NCBI GenBank assembly: GCA_024222455.1
Contig: JAAEPD010000124.1
Span: 1-39,332, forward strand
Reading direction: 5' to 3'
DNA length: 39,332 nucleotides
Source of the DNA: Aureispira sp.
Lineage (GTDB): Bacteria; Bacteroidota; Bacteroidia; Chitinophagales; Saprospiraceae
Position numbers and translations under genes: made by a program
The notes under the pieces: model-generated
The model's input: only the letters and a program-made list of their open reading frames with translations
Database searches by the model: none
What the model was told of the DNA's origin: nothing
In this document: piece by piece, positions 24,832-33,587 of the stretch
How the letters are laid out: the number at the start of each line of letters is the position of its first letter
Numbering within the stretch: position 1 is the stretch's first letter

Positions 24832-25272
24832 CTAGGCAATTTGGGTATCTTGCTGAGGGTTAGTGTTTCTGGCAAGATTCACAAATTGCCTGTAATCTCT
24901 AATGTAATCATGTTCCTCATAGTATTCTGATGCTAAAACCATGCATACTGAACCTGATGAAAAATTGTCTAATTCTCGCCAAATCATATTAGGCAGTAGA
25001 AGTCCTGTGTGTGAGCGGTTGAGATGAACACGCTTACGCTCAAATCCATCATCGAGTACAATGTCAAAGCTACCGCTTATAGCTATGATGAATTGCCTAA
25101 GATTCAAATGCGCATGTCCTCCTCTCTGAGCACCTCCTGGAACATCATATAAATAATATATGCGTTTAAACTCAAAAGGAATATGTCTATGACTTTCCAA
25201 GAAACTAAGGTTTCCTCGTGGGTCAGTTATTACTGGTGCTTTTAAACGTTTTATATCTATTAACCTAGCCAT
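24832..25272 (-). CDS. fdtA: dTDP-4-keto-6-deoxyglucose 3,4-ketoisomerase (FdtA/QdtA-like cupin)
   Basis: A 146-aa cupin of the WxcM/FdtA family, predicted to move the keto group from C4 to C3 of dTDP-4-keto-6-deoxyglucose. The family signature is visible: DPRGNLSFLE, FEFKRIYYLYDVPGGAQRGGHAH (the paired histidines are in the active site), RQFIIAISGSFDIVLDDG, LLLPNMIWREL, and EYYEEHDYIRDYRQF at the end. It is the first gene of the operon running to the sulfotransferase. A sigma-54-like element (25312-25328) and an exact palindrome (25401-25415) lie upstream. FdtA and QdtA differ in C4 stereochemistry, which I cannot decide from sequence alone. Confidence 0.9.
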   Translation of the reverse strand: MARLIDIKRLKAPVITDPRGNLSFLESHRHIPFEFKRIYYLYDVPGGAQRGGHAHLNLRQFIIAISGSFDIVLDDGFERKRVHLNRSHTGLLLPNMIWRELDNFSSGSVCMVLASEYYEEHDYIRDYRQFVNLARNTNPQQDTQIA

Positions 25273-25311
25273 ATAATTATGATGTGATAGTTGTGTAATT
25301 ACTATTATAGT

Positions 25312-25328
25312 ATTCTAATGACATGCCA
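25312..25328 (-). promoter_or_regulatory. Sigma-54-like -24/-12 candidate for the fdtA operon
   Basis: On the minus strand TGGCATGTCATTAGAAT fits TGGCAYR-N4-TTGC at GG and at the -12 G, with one change (TAG for TTG). It is 40 nt before the fdtA start and about 105 nt from the palindrome centre when a start site 12 nt downstream is assumed. Confidence 0.4.
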
Positions 25329-25400
25329 AGGTTTTAGATTGTTGATTTTTAGTTGATTATGATTTTTTAAGGGGTTGGGTTTGTATGTTAGGTGGACTTT

Positions 25401-25415
25401 TTCCATTTTATGGAA
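25401..25415. promoter_or_regulatory. Polysaccharide-locus palindrome, site B
   Basis: TTCCATTTTATGGAA, a perfect TTCCAT/ATGGAA dyad around TTT, 128 nt upstream of fdtA and just past the stop codon of the polymerase gene. Confidence 0.65.
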
Positions 25416-25418
25416 ATA

Positions 25419-26906
25419 TTAGGTTGTGTTGAATTTAGATTTAAACTTGGGGAATGACTGTCCTTTTACCCAAATTTTGGACATCCAAATATAAGCAAGG
25501 CTCATACTAATGGTAATATTACTAGGCAGTTGATAGATAACACTATTACCATAATTCGCTAGTAAAAGGCCAATGACACCACAACAAAGCGCCAAAATTT
25601 TAGGATAAAGAATAGAATCTTGAAGAGATAACAACATCCAGAAAGTACTTCCTAAAACAAATAAAAAATACACCCAATAAAAATAGAGGCCTATATAACC
25701 TATTTCGGCTTGAAGTTGTACATAGCCCCCATCAGTCCCTTTCATTATATTATCATCACCATTAAATCTGTTTCCCCAATATCCGGCAGATCCAATACCC
25801 CAACCAAAAGCATGTTTGTTCATATACTCTGCGTAATGAGCGCGAGCCTCTAAACGATATTGAAAAGAAGGGTCATCTGGATTAAAAGCAGTTCGCATCC
25901 TATTTATAGTATAATTGCTTTGACCTATGTTTGTGAACATTAGAATGAAAAGCATTGCTCCCCCTAGTAGTGTGCCAGTAATAGTGACTATAGGCATTTT
26001 GCACCAGACTAGATATACAGCTATTCCTGCAGCAGGGACAGCTAAAGCGCCTCTTGTACCAGATATTGCCATCCCATAATAGCAAAGAAGCATTCCTACA
26101 AAGTAAAATAGTTTATGTTTTCGTCGTTTCTCATGAATGAATAGAATATTTGCAATGACACCCGCATGCCCTTGAGTTACTCCAGCTTGTCCAGCATTCT
26201 CATAAAATGAGAATACTCTAAGCTTACCAAACAGCATGTGTCTGTCTAATTTAGGACGGATGAAAATACTGTCTACATAGTCTAATCCTAAATACAATTG
26301 GCGCATACCATACAATGCACCAAGTATAGAGAAACCCACAAAGATGAGTAAAAAACGATCAAGATCTTTTTCTTCATTTAACAGGACATTACATACAATA
26401 ACACAACCTAATAAGTATAGAGCATAACTACGTATAGTGAAAACCCAAGCTATACGACTACTTGCATGTGGATTAAAAAGCTGAAGGAAAATAAAAAAGA
26501 ACCAAAGGAGCGTAGCAATCATTAATCCATTTCTCAGATTTTGATAGGGAGCATATTGTCCTCCACTAAAAATCATAGCAACAATAGTTAATGCTAAAAG
26601 GCCATCAATACCTAATCCAAATTGAAAACCTATACCTGTATAAGCAGCAACATAACGAGCAATTAAGCTCCAAGTAAAACTATATATTAATACACTCCAA
26701 GCCCCAATGCGTGGATTTTGAAGAACTTTTAAGATATAAAAAACTCCTCCACTCAAGCCAACTACACCTGCAATTGTAAATAGCCAATTGGCAATAAAAC
26801 TTTTAGCCACTGCTAAAATGAAGAAACATAGCAATGAAAGATATATTGGATAAGAGAGTATATCCGCTCCTGTTTTTTTGTACAAAGGGTGTGAGTTGTT
26901 AAACAT
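25419..26906 (-). CDS. wzy: Wzy-type polysaccharide polymerase / O-antigen ligase-family protein
   Basis: A polytopic membrane protein with about twelve helices. The frame is open to 27005, but the ATG at 26906 (protein start MFNNSHPLYKK) is chosen because the longer form would overlap the upstream gene by 95 nt and add non-membrane residues. It gives 495 aa. The O-antigen ligase/polymerase signature is present: a large periplasmic loop with GWGIGSAGYWGNRF and GTDGGYVQLQAEIGYIGLYFY. It is predicted to join repeat units on the periplasmic side. With Wzx, Wzc-like and WbaP-like proteins in the locus, polymerase is more likely than ligase. It is the last gene of the core operon starting at 31391. 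Confidence 0.85.
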   Translation of the reverse strand: MFNNSHPLYKKTGADILSYPIYLSLLCFFILAVAKSFIANWLFTIAGVVGLSGGVFYILKVLQNPRIGAWSVLIYSFTWSLIARYVAAYTGIGFQFGLGIDGLLALTIVAMIFSGGQYAPYQNLRNGLMIATLLWFFFIFLQLFNPHASSRIAWVFTIRSYALYLLGCVIVCNVLLNEEKDLDRFLLIFVGFSILGALYGMRQLYLGLDYVDSIFIRPKLDRHMLFGKLRVFSFYENAGQAGVTQGHAGVIANILFIHEKRRKHKLFYFVGMLLCYYGMAISGTRGALAVPAAGIAVYLVWCKMPIVTITGTLLGGAMLFILMFTNIGQSNYTINRMRTAFNPDDPSFQYRLEARAHYAEYMNKHAFGWGIGSAGYWGNRFNGDDNIMKGTDGGYVQLQAEIGYIGLYFYWVYFLFVLGSTFWMLLSLQDSILYPKILALCCGVIGLLLANYGNSVIYQLPSNITISMSLAYIWMSKIWVKGQSFPKFKSKFNTT

Positions 26907-26910
26907 AGTT

Positions 26911-29073
26911 TTATTTAAATTCAAGGTGTAATATCCTACGGAGGTATAGTCTAAGTTTACTTCGAGTGCGAGGAAGTTGACCAACAACTTCTTCCATGAA
27001 TCCAAGTTTTACACCATTCAAAAAAGTGTAAGGAGGAGCTGATAATGTACTTTTTAGATCTTGGAGCGCAATACGATCAGCATATTTCCATGATCGATTG
27101 GCCTGTACTACTAATATGCATAGATCCATATTTTGGAGCAAATTTGAAGGTGTAAGGTGGCTATGCCAATATGGATATTCCACAAGGGTAATATTCTGTT
27201 CCGATGGTTGTTTATCAAGTTTAAAGATTTCAACGGCTCCTAATTCTATTAAATTAGGATCATAGTATTGAATATTGCCTTCAGTAGTTGTTGCTGAACC
27301 ATCCTTTGGTTGAGGGATAAATAGGTTTACGGATTTATTTTTTTGTTGGAAAAGGTTGTTTAATTCATTGATGATGAATGATTTGCCCTCTGAGGGGTAC
27401 ATGCTTATAATTCCAATTTTTAGATTATTTTTAGGAGGAGTGTGTTTTGTAATACAGTTACTTAGTTTAAGAGAAAGCATTGTTTTGAGTTGTTCATAAT
27501 GTATATGTTTTGATTCTTTTTTAGGAAATAGCGGAAAGGCTGATGCTAACTCAAGTTTAGTAAGCTTAATAAGTTTTTTAGGTTGGCGAATACTTTGATC
27601 TAAGAATTCTAATATTACTAGAATTGCTATGATTAAAGCCAAGCCTAAAAGAAATGCTATGATTATTAGTAATTTCCGTTTGGAAGGATCAGGAGATTTT
27701 GGAAATTTAGGATTGTCAACAATCTTTAAACGAGTAGATAAAGCTATGTTTTGTTGACGGAGTTTTGCTAAATTTAGAGCTTCTAGTATTCTAAGATATT
27801 CACTTTCTGCTACTCCTACTTCACGTTCTATTTTAGTTAGATTGGAGCCTACTGGTGCCATAGTAGAATAAAGTTGTTTGAAGTTTTCGCTACGTTGGTC
27901 ATAAATATCTAAACGTGCTTTGGATTCACCAATCGCTATTATATTTTCAAACCATTTTTGTAAGATTTCTTTTGATTTTACTCCTGATGTTGTATAGTTT
28001 ATAGCAAAAACATCAGACAAATCTTTTTCCATGTCAGTTCTTAATTTACTCAAGTTCGTTTCTAAAGTTTGAATGGAATCTTTATCATTAGTAGTGAATG
28101 TACGATACATAGCCAATTGACTAGCTAATTGTTCAAGTTGATGGCGTTTAGCTAGGATTTCAGAGTTTTTAGCTAGGACCTTAAAATGTATATTTAATTG
28201 TTCTTCTGCATAGGTAGCAGTTTTTTGGGCAGAGCTTAGCGTCATTTTTTCGGAATAAATCATTCCCTCCATTTCTTGACGTCTTTGAGCAATTGCTCGA
28301 GCTTGTTCTGTGTAGTCTAATATGTTATTTGCAGATCTATAAGATAATAACTGAGCTTCTAAACCATCTAATTTTTTTTGTGCTTTCTGAAGCTGTTCTT
28401 CAAAATATTTTACAATATCACTCGTCTCACTTACTTTTACATCTCGGTATTTTTTTATGAATGCTTCTGAAAAAAAGCGAAGCGTATTGATACAAATTCC
28501 TGGATCTGTTGATTGAAATGATATCTTTATAATATCACTACTTTTGACACGCTTAAAAGCTAAATCACTCAATGTGCGTAAGGAATAATGGGTATTAGGT
28601 TTTATGTGAATGATTGTATAAATTTTGTTAGAATGATCTTTTTTCATGTAATTGTATACATTCTCATAGGTTTTGTCATAGTTTTTTGAAACTATGAGTT
28701 CTTTGCGAATGTCCTCCGATAATAAATTGTTTAGCTCGCTTATAGATTCAGGGGAAAGAACATCATAGTTAGCACTATCTTGTAGTAAATGTTGGGTTAG
28801 TAGTTTGAGAGCGACCTCTTCTTTCGTTTCCTTTGATTTCATTATGGTTAGTATATTTTCAAATACACTTTGAATCATAAATCGATCACCAATACCCTGA
28901 CTCATATCAATATCATAGCCTGAGGCAATACCAGTATAGATAGTTGTAAAACTAGAATATATTTTTTTTTCATCCATTGTTTGGTAATAGACCAAAATAG
29001 CCAAGAGTATGGGCATAGCAATAACTAATCGATGATGCTGAATCATCAATTTTATAAATCTAAATAAGTTCAT
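26911..29073 (-). CDS. Wzc/GumC-like polysaccharide co-polymerase with degenerate tyrosine-kinase domain
   Basis: A 720-aa inner-membrane protein. TM1 is at about residues 16-31, a long periplasmic coiled-coil region (about 210-450) follows, then a proline-rich NPKFPKSPDPSKRK segment and TM2 at about 468-489. This is the standard Wzz/Wzc layout for chain-length control. The cytosolic part keeps a Walker A-like MYPSEGKS (about 558-565), but the usual Walker A' aspartate motif after it is replaced by NLFIPQPKDGSA. The Walker B position reads TLVEYPYWH instead of an IDTPP-type motif, and there is no C-terminal tyrosine cluster. Nucleotide binding may survive while autophosphorylation is probably lost. 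It ends 4 nt before the polymerase gene. Confidence 0.85.
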   Translation of the reverse strand: MNLFRFIKLMIQHHRLVIAMPILLAILVYYQTMDEKKIYSSFTTIYTGIASGYDIDMSQGIGDRFMIQSVFENILTIMKSKETKEEVALKLLTQHLLQDSANYDVLSPESISELNNLLSEDIRKELIVSKNYDKTYENVYNYMKKDHSNKIYTIIHIKPNTHYSLRTLSDLAFKRVKSSDIIKISFQSTDPGICINTLRFFSEAFIKKYRDVKVSETSDIVKYFEEQLQKAQKKLDGLEAQLLSYRSANNILDYTEQARAIAQRRQEMEGMIYSEKMTLSSAQKTATYAEEQLNIHFKVLAKNSEILAKRHQLEQLASQLAMYRTFTTNDKDSIQTLETNLSKLRTDMEKDLSDVFAINYTTSGVKSKEILQKWFENIIAIGESKARLDIYDQRSENFKQLYSTMAPVGSNLTKIEREVGVAESEYLRILEALNLAKLRQQNIALSTRLKIVDNPKFPKSPDPSKRKLLIIIAFLLGLALIIAILVILEFLDQSIRQPKKLIKLTKLELASAFPLFPKKESKHIHYEQLKTMLSLKLSNCITKHTPPKNNLKIGIISMYPSEGKSFIINELNNLFQQKNKSVNLFIPQPKDGSATTTEGNIQYYDPNLIELGAVEIFKLDKQPSEQNITLVEYPYWHSHLTPSNLLQNMDLCILVVQANRSWKYADRIALQDLKSTLSAPPYTFLNGVKLGFMEEVVGQLPRTRSKLRLYLRRILHLEFK

Positions 29074-29095
29074 TTTGTATTGGTTTTATTTATAT

Positions 29096-29851
29096 CTATT
29101 GAGCTAAATTGGCTAGTTGAGTCCCAATTGCAAGCTCAAGATTATAGAATGCCTTTTTTAGATTTCGCTTATAACCTTCTATTTCTAAAGCAAGTTTGGT
29201 GTGTTTGAGTTGAATATCATTATACATAGCAATATCTATATCGCTTTCTAAAAATTTCTTTTCAGCTAATAGAACTGTTGCATAATTTGATTCGTAACCA
29301 GCATTACCTACCAGGAAAGCTTCTCTATAAAACTCTAAGGCTAAATAAGCATTAATGACGGCTTGTTCAATAAGCTTGTTAGACTCTTGTCGCATATATT
29401 TTTCATATTGCAGATGTGCTTTTCGAATATTAGTTTCATTTTTTCGTTTTACCCAATATGTAGGTGACATACTCATGCTTAGCCCAATATTAAATCGAAA
29501 GGTAGAGTTGTTTGATAATGCAACCTCCGGAAAGCCTGATTGTGTAGCAGCAATACTACCATTTCCATAGGCAACACCACCTTGTATAGCAAATATATCC
29601 AGCCAATCATTTTTGATTTTAGCCAACTCATTATACTTTACTTTTACAAGTTGATCTTTAGCTTTTAGCATTATAGAGTTTTGCAAAGCAGTATCTACTA
29701 GTGTTTGCAAGGGAGGGAGATTATAAATTATAGCAAGCACTTTTTGAGTTGATGCATCAATTGAAGTACTGTCCACTTGTGTCTTGCCTGTTTTTACAAG
29801 TGTTGCCATCAGAATAAGAGCTAGATTTAATCGTAAAAAAAAAGAGGTCAT
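29096..29851 (-). CDS. TolC-like outer membrane protein, half length (251 aa)
   Basis: A signal peptide (FFLRLNLALILMATLVKTGKTQ) is followed by TolC-family features: LQTLVDTALQNSIMLKAKD, alternating beta-like segments (TFRFNIGLSMSMSP) and long amphipathic helices (NKLIEQAVINAYLALEF, NIQLKHTKLALEIEGYKRNLKKAF). Normal TolC proteins are about 430-490 aa with two repeats, whereas this protein has only one. It sits between the sugar transferase and the Wzc-like gene, the place where a Wza-like exporter is usually encoded. It may form an export pore as a larger oligomer, or assist export by another protein. Confidence 0.75.
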   Translation of the reverse strand: MTSFFLRLNLALILMATLVKTGKTQVDSTSIDASTQKVLAIIYNLPPLQTLVDTALQNSIMLKAKDQLVKVKYNELAKIKNDWLDIFAIQGGVAYGNGSIAATQSGFPEVALSNNSTFRFNIGLSMSMSPTYWVKRKNETNIRKAHLQYEKYMRQESNKLIEQAVINAYLALEFYREAFLVGNAGYESNYATVLLAEKKFLESDIDIAMYNDIQLKHTKLALEIEGYKRNLKKAFYNLELAIGTQLANLAQ

Positions 29852-29854
29852 AAG

Positions 29855-31018
29855 CTATACATTTTCTTTTTGAAATAGAGCACGAAAGGTTTGAATAATT
29901 AGCTTTATGTCTAACCAAAAAGAAAAGGTCTGAGCATATTTATTATCTAGTGCTTTTCTTTCTTCTTCTGACATTTTAGACTTGCCTCGCTTTTCTATTT
30001 GCCACAGCCCTGTTAAACCTGCTGGTGCAATGAATCGTTGGCTTAAGTCATCAGTTGTCAGTTGTTCTGCTTCATATAGGGGCAAAGGTCTATTACCAAC
30101 TATAGACATTTCTCCTTTTAGTATATTAAATAATTGAGGGAGTTCATCTATACTAGTTTTCCGTAGAAAACGGCCAAGTTTAGTTACTCTTGGGTCATCT
30201 TTTATTTTAGTAAAAGTAGTTATGCTGTTTTGAGGAGATTGTTCATAGGCTGTTTCACAAACAACTTTCCCATCTGCATAGAGTTGATTGCAATATCCTA
30301 TGCAGTTTTTGCAATCGACACTTGGTGTGGAGTGTTCTCCTTTTGCATATTGATTATTGGCTGCCAAAGAGCTTAGTAGTTGATCAGCATTGGTTCGCAT
30401 ACTTCTAAACTTATAGAAGTTGAATATTTTATAGTTTGTGCCTACTCGTTTAGATACATAGAAAATAGATCCTTTAGAATCTATTTTTATCAGCATAGCA
30501 ACTATCAGTAATATTGGAGAAAGTATTAGAATAGCTAATCCTGCAAAAAAGATATCAAACCCTCTTTTCCATAGTGGAAGCTTATAACTAAAGAGCTGTT
30601 TCGATGGAATTTGTTGGTTATAGTAATTCAATAAATACTTTAATCTAGGAATTTGCTGAGTTAGATCTTGTTTGGTGAATATGTCTAGCACTTTATGCTT
30701 TTTGGCTAACTGAAGTTCTTTTGGGGACATTTGATCTAGTACTAAAGCTAGATTTAATGATTTATTAGGGAATCTAGCTTTTAATATATCAAAGATAACA
30801 TAGCCGTTTTGTTCCTTTTGGAGTTTCTCTACTAGAATTAAATCAGGGGTGACTGTACTCTTTCTAATCCATTGAAATAACTGTTGAGCAGTATCTAATG
30901 TATAGATGTCAATGGGATGGTTTTGATGATAGTCTAATTCTTTGAACAATGTTTTTAAGAGGTGGTTATCTTGCCCCATATATAAGATAACTTTAGGTTT
31001 GTTTGCTTTAGTTTTCAT
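29855..31018 (-). CDS. WbaP-like initiating sugar-phosphate transferase with N-terminal pseudo-receiver domain
   Basis: 387 aa. The C-terminal half is a bacterial sugar transferase that starts repeat-unit assembly on undecaprenyl phosphate. It has a membrane helix (about 154-178), KRVGTNYKIFNFYKFRSMR (190-208), DPRVTKLGRFLRKTSIDELPQL (275-295), GEMSIVGNRPLP (302-313) and GLTGLWQI (334-341). An insertion at about 226-262 holds four cysteines (C236, C239, C243, C254), possibly a metal site. Residues 8-130 resemble a CheY-like receiver, but the phosphorylatable Asp position is E64 (PDLILVE) and the acidic pair is reduced (YMGQDN). K116 is retained. It overlaps the response regulator gene upstream by 11 nt, suggesting coupled translation and a shared control role. 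Confidence 0.88.
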   Translation of the reverse strand: MKTKANKPKVILYMGQDNHLLKTLFKELDYHQNHPIDIYTLDTAQQLFQWIRKSTVTPDLILVEKLQKEQNGYVIFDILKARFPNKSLNLALVLDQMSPKELQLAKKHKVLDIFTKQDLTQQIPRLKYLLNYYNQQIPSKQLFSYKLPLWKRGFDIFFAGLAILILSPILLIVAMLIKIDSKGSIFYVSKRVGTNYKIFNFYKFRSMRTNADQLLSSLAANNQYAKGEHSTPSVDCKNCIGYCNQLYADGKVVCETAYEQSPQNSITTFTKIKDDPRVTKLGRFLRKTSIDELPQLFNILKGEMSIVGNRPLPLYEAEQLTTDDLSQRFIAPAGLTGLWQIEKRGKSKMSEEERKALDNKYAQTFSFWLDIKLIIQTFRALFQKENV

Positions 31019-31391
31019 AGTATGTAGATTGTATTAGTTTGTTTACTTTGAATAAAAGTTCATCAGGATTAAAAGGCTTGGGGATAAAATCATCTGCTCC
31101 AAGTTTTAGACATCTCATACGATTTTGACTCTTGTTGAGCCCTGATAATATAATAATTGGAACTTTCTGGAAAAACGAGCTTGCTCGTATCGAGTTGAGC
31201 AATTCAAATCCATCCATTTCTGGCATTAATAAATCTGAAATAATTAGGTTAGGTGTATTGTTTGAATCCATCCATTGGAGTGCAGAGATCGCATTGTCAA
31301 CACAAGTAATATTATATTTTCCTATAAATAACTGAATTAGTAAACTTCTCATGAATGGGTGGTCTTCTACTATTAATACTGTTTTTCTCAT
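31008..31391 (-). CDS. Single-domain response regulator (CheY-like)
   Basis: The frame is open to 31436, but the ATG at 31391 gives the standard receiver start MRKTVLIVEDH and a 127-aa protein. All phosphorylation residues are present: E9/D10, D53 in SDLLMPEMDG, S83 in ILSGLN, and K105 in IPKPFNPDE. There is no output domain. It is the first gene of the core polysaccharide operon and overlaps the sugar transferase gene. It probably controls polysaccharide synthesis by protein contact, perhaps with the pseudo-receiver of the sugar transferase, rather than by DNA binding. The cognate kinase is not in the window. Confidence 0.88.
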   Translation of the reverse strand: MRKTVLIVEDHPFMRSLLIQLFIGKYNITCVDNAISALQWMDSNNTPNLIISDLLMPEMDGFELLNSIRASSFFQKVPIIILSGLNKSQNRMRCLKLGADDFIPKPFNPDELLFKVNKLIQSTYYEN

Positions 31392-31430
31392 GATGTTATA
31401 TTTTTTATGTTGAATTAGTTTCCTTATGTA

Positions 31431-31447
31431 TTTCAATTGCTATTCCA
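31431..31447 (-). promoter_or_regulatory. Sigma-54-like -24/-12 candidate for the core operon
   Basis: On the minus strand TGGAATAGCAATTGAAA has TGG, a correct gap and TTG, 40 nt before the response regulator start. Confidence 0.4.
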
Positions 31448-31565
31448 TTCAATGGTTAAATTATACTGTTCTATCATAACATGTTGATTAATATTGATTT
31501 AATAGGGTGTTTTGCTTGTGTTAAGATATTCTGAAACGAGATATTTTTTACACTAAGTGGAAATA

Positions 31566-31580
31566 TTCCATATTATGGAA
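31566..31580. promoter_or_regulatory. Polysaccharide-locus palindrome, site C (divergent)
   Basis: TTCCATATTATGGAA, a perfect 15-bp dyad. It is overlapped on the left by a second dyad TGGAAATATTCCA (31558-31570). It lies between divergent operons, 174 nt from the response regulator start and 112 nt from the plus-strand GT start. Confidence 0.7.
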
Positions 31581-31636
31581 GTCTGTAAAAAGGTGTCTTT
31601 ATGTTTAGGCATTTGATTCTTAGATAGTTGTATTAA

Positions 31637-31653
31637 TGGTGCTGATCTTGTTT
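31637..31653 (+). promoter_or_regulatory. Sigma-54-like -24/-12 candidate for the 31693 operon
   Basis: TGGTGCTGATCTTGTTT has TGG and TTG with correct spacing, 39 nt before the ATG at 31693. Confidence 0.4.
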
Positions 31654-31692
31654 TGAAAGTAGTATTCAAAAAATTATAAAAGACTCAGTATC

Positions 31693-32613
31693 ATGAAAGA
31701 TTATCCTCTAGTTTCTATCATAACAGTAAACTATAATCAATTTGAGTTTACGGTAGCTATGATAGAATCTCTTAGCCAATTAACCTATCCCAATGTGGAA
31801 ATTATAGTTGTTGACAATGCGTCCACAGAAGATGTTTTGTGGGATTCTATAAAATCTGCTAGTGTAGAAATCATATATGCTGAACGAAACTTAGGTTTTG
31901 CGGGTGGGAATAACTTAGGAATAAAAAAAGCTAAAGGAAAGTATCTATTATTCTTGAATAATGACACAACTGTTGTTCCCGATTTATTGGAGCCCTTAGT
32001 TCAGTTTTGTGAAAACAACTCTAATGTTGGAGCTGTTGGACCTCAAATAGTATATGCAGATCACCCCTCTAGAATACAATTCTCAGGCAGTAGACTTAAT
32101 AGATATACTTCACAGATAAAATGGATGAATTTGGATCTTGCTGTAGAAAATCATAAGGATATAGTAGAGCTTTCAGATTTAGTGCATGGAGCTGCTATGT
32201 TAGTACCAACGAAGGTAATAAAAGAGGTAGGAATGATGTCTGAAGAATTCTTTCTTTTATATGAAGAGTTTGATTGGTGCGAGAGAATGAAGGAAGCTGG
32301 TTATAGCTTATTTTATATAGGGGCATCTAAAGTTTTTCATAAGGTATCTATGACAATGAAAAACTCTCCAATAAAGAGTTACTACATGACTCGCAATCGA
32401 ATATTATTTATACAACGCAACTTCACTGGCTTACAACGGTATTGCAGCTTACTATTTGTTCTATTGATAGGTGTTCCTAAGAGCCTTTTTCAGTTAGGAT
32501 TAAAAAGAGAATGGAAGTTAATAAGAGTAACCCTTAAAGGTGTTTTTTCCCATCTCAAAAGAAAACCAGTAAAAGAGTATCCTAAAAAAGAATTTATTCA
32601 AGCTTTAAAATAA
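31693..32613 (+). CDS. Glycosyltransferase, GT2 rhamnosyltransferase-like
   Basis: This 306-aa GT2 enzyme is a close paralogue of the one at 19990-20883. It shows IITVNYNQFEFTVAMIE, VDNASTED, a GFAGGNNLGIKKAKG segment, the metal site FLNNDTTVV, a conserved LVHGAAMLVP loop and LLYEEFDWCERM near residue 195. The C-terminus is amphipathic and basic, suited to membrane association. It is the first gene of the plus-strand operon (two GTs and probably galE) that diverges from the core operon. Palindrome C and a sigma-54-like element lie upstream. The donor is probably a nucleotide deoxyhexose, but that is only a family tendency. Confidence 0.87.
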   Translation: MKDYPLVSIITVNYNQFEFTVAMIESLSQLTYPNVEIIVVDNASTEDVLWDSIKSASVEIIYAERNLGFAGGNNLGIKKAKGKYLLFLNNDTTVVPDLLEPLVQFCENNSNVGAVGPQIVYADHPSRIQFSGSRLNRYTSQIKWMNLDLAVENHKDIVELSDLVHGAAMLVPTKVIKEVGMMSEEFFLLYEEFDWCERMKEAGYSLFYIGASKVFHKVSMTMKNSPIKSYYMTRNRILFIQRNFTGLQRYCSLLFVLLIGVPKSLFQLGLKREWKLIRVTLKGVFSHLKRKPVKEYPKKEFIQALK

Positions 32614-32619
32614 ATAGTT

Positions 32620-33519
32620 ATGACAGGTAATTTAAGATTAAAAGAATATAGAGGACAATATACTTTCTTAAGTATGTTAAGGAATGTAAAACTGAATTTT
32701 GGACCAGTAGCTAATGCTGATACACATCCCTTGGAGCAAGTCTACCTATTTAGAATTTTTGAAGCCTTATCAAAGTGGGAGCAGTTTTATAATTATAATT
32801 TCTACATAATAAGTGCAAATAGTGAATGGTCTTATGAGTTGGATAAAAAAAGCATTGTATTATATATGTCAAACGAAGATCATGTATTACCCTCAAAACT
32901 AGAAAAAGCTTTAATGGTTTTTACGCCCTATTGTCCATTAGGAGCCCAATGTCCTCAAAACTGTTTTGCAATTCCACTAGGATACAATGGGGCTTTAGAA
33001 GAGAAGGAATTTATTCCTATTGAAAAAAGGACTTATGATGTCTTTTTTTCAGGGAACATGTACAAAAGAAGATTGCCATTTTGGGCAGGAGTACAGTTTT
33101 TTTCATTCAAAACTAAAATAAAAATGGAATCGGCTGATAAGCATCATTTGCAATTTAACAGGTCGTTTACAGGAGGAATGTCATCAAGTCAATACTCAGA
33201 TATACTCATGAATAGTAAGATTGCTTTAGTGCCAGAAGGGTATAAATCTAATATAAGTTTTCGTTTTTTTGAAGCAGCAAAATATGGTACAGTAATAATT
33301 ACCAAAAAACTTTATGATTACTGGTTCTTCCGTGAGTTTCCTGGTGTAGAGGTTGATAGTTGGTTAAATGTGGGGAAATATATTCGTCAATTACTTACTC
33401 AGCCTGATTTATTAGAGACATATCAAAAAAAGATATTAGGCTATTATAATACCTATTGTCAAGAGGGAGTAGTGGCCCAATTTATAATAGAAAAAATCTC
33501 TATAAAGACTTTTAGGTAA
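32620..33519 (+). CDS. Exostosin/GT47-like glycosyltransferase
   Basis: A 299-aa protein with the C-terminal donor-binding region of exostosin-like GT-B enzymes: YDVFFSGNMYKRR, the SQYSDILMNSKIALVPEGYKS segment and FRFFEAAKYGTVIITKK, where the glutamate is expected to contact the donor ribose. The N-terminal half is less conserved. An LGAQCPQNCFAIPLGYNG stretch carries two cysteines. It has no signal peptide or membrane helix, so it acts in the cytosol. It begins 6 nt after the preceding GT2 gene. The exact CAZy family is uncertain, and a GT4-like group is possible. Confidence 0.75.
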   Translation: MTGNLRLKEYRGQYTFLSMLRNVKLNFGPVANADTHPLEQVYLFRIFEALSKWEQFYNYNFYIISANSEWSYELDKKSIVLYMSNEDHVLPSKLEKALMVFTPYCPLGAQCPQNCFAIPLGYNGALEEKEFIPIEKRTYDVFFSGNMYKRRLPFWAGVQFFSFKTKIKMESADKHHLQFNRSFTGGMSSSQYSDILMNSKIALVPEGYKSNISFRFFEAAKYGTVIITKKLYDYWFFREFPGVEVDSWLNVGKYIRQLLTQPDLLETYQKKILGYYNTYCQEGVVAQFIIEKISIKTFR

Positions 33520-33587
33520 AAGACTAAGAGTATTTTTTTAAATTAAAAAATGTTATTTATCGAAACAGTTTAATAAAATTTGGTAAC

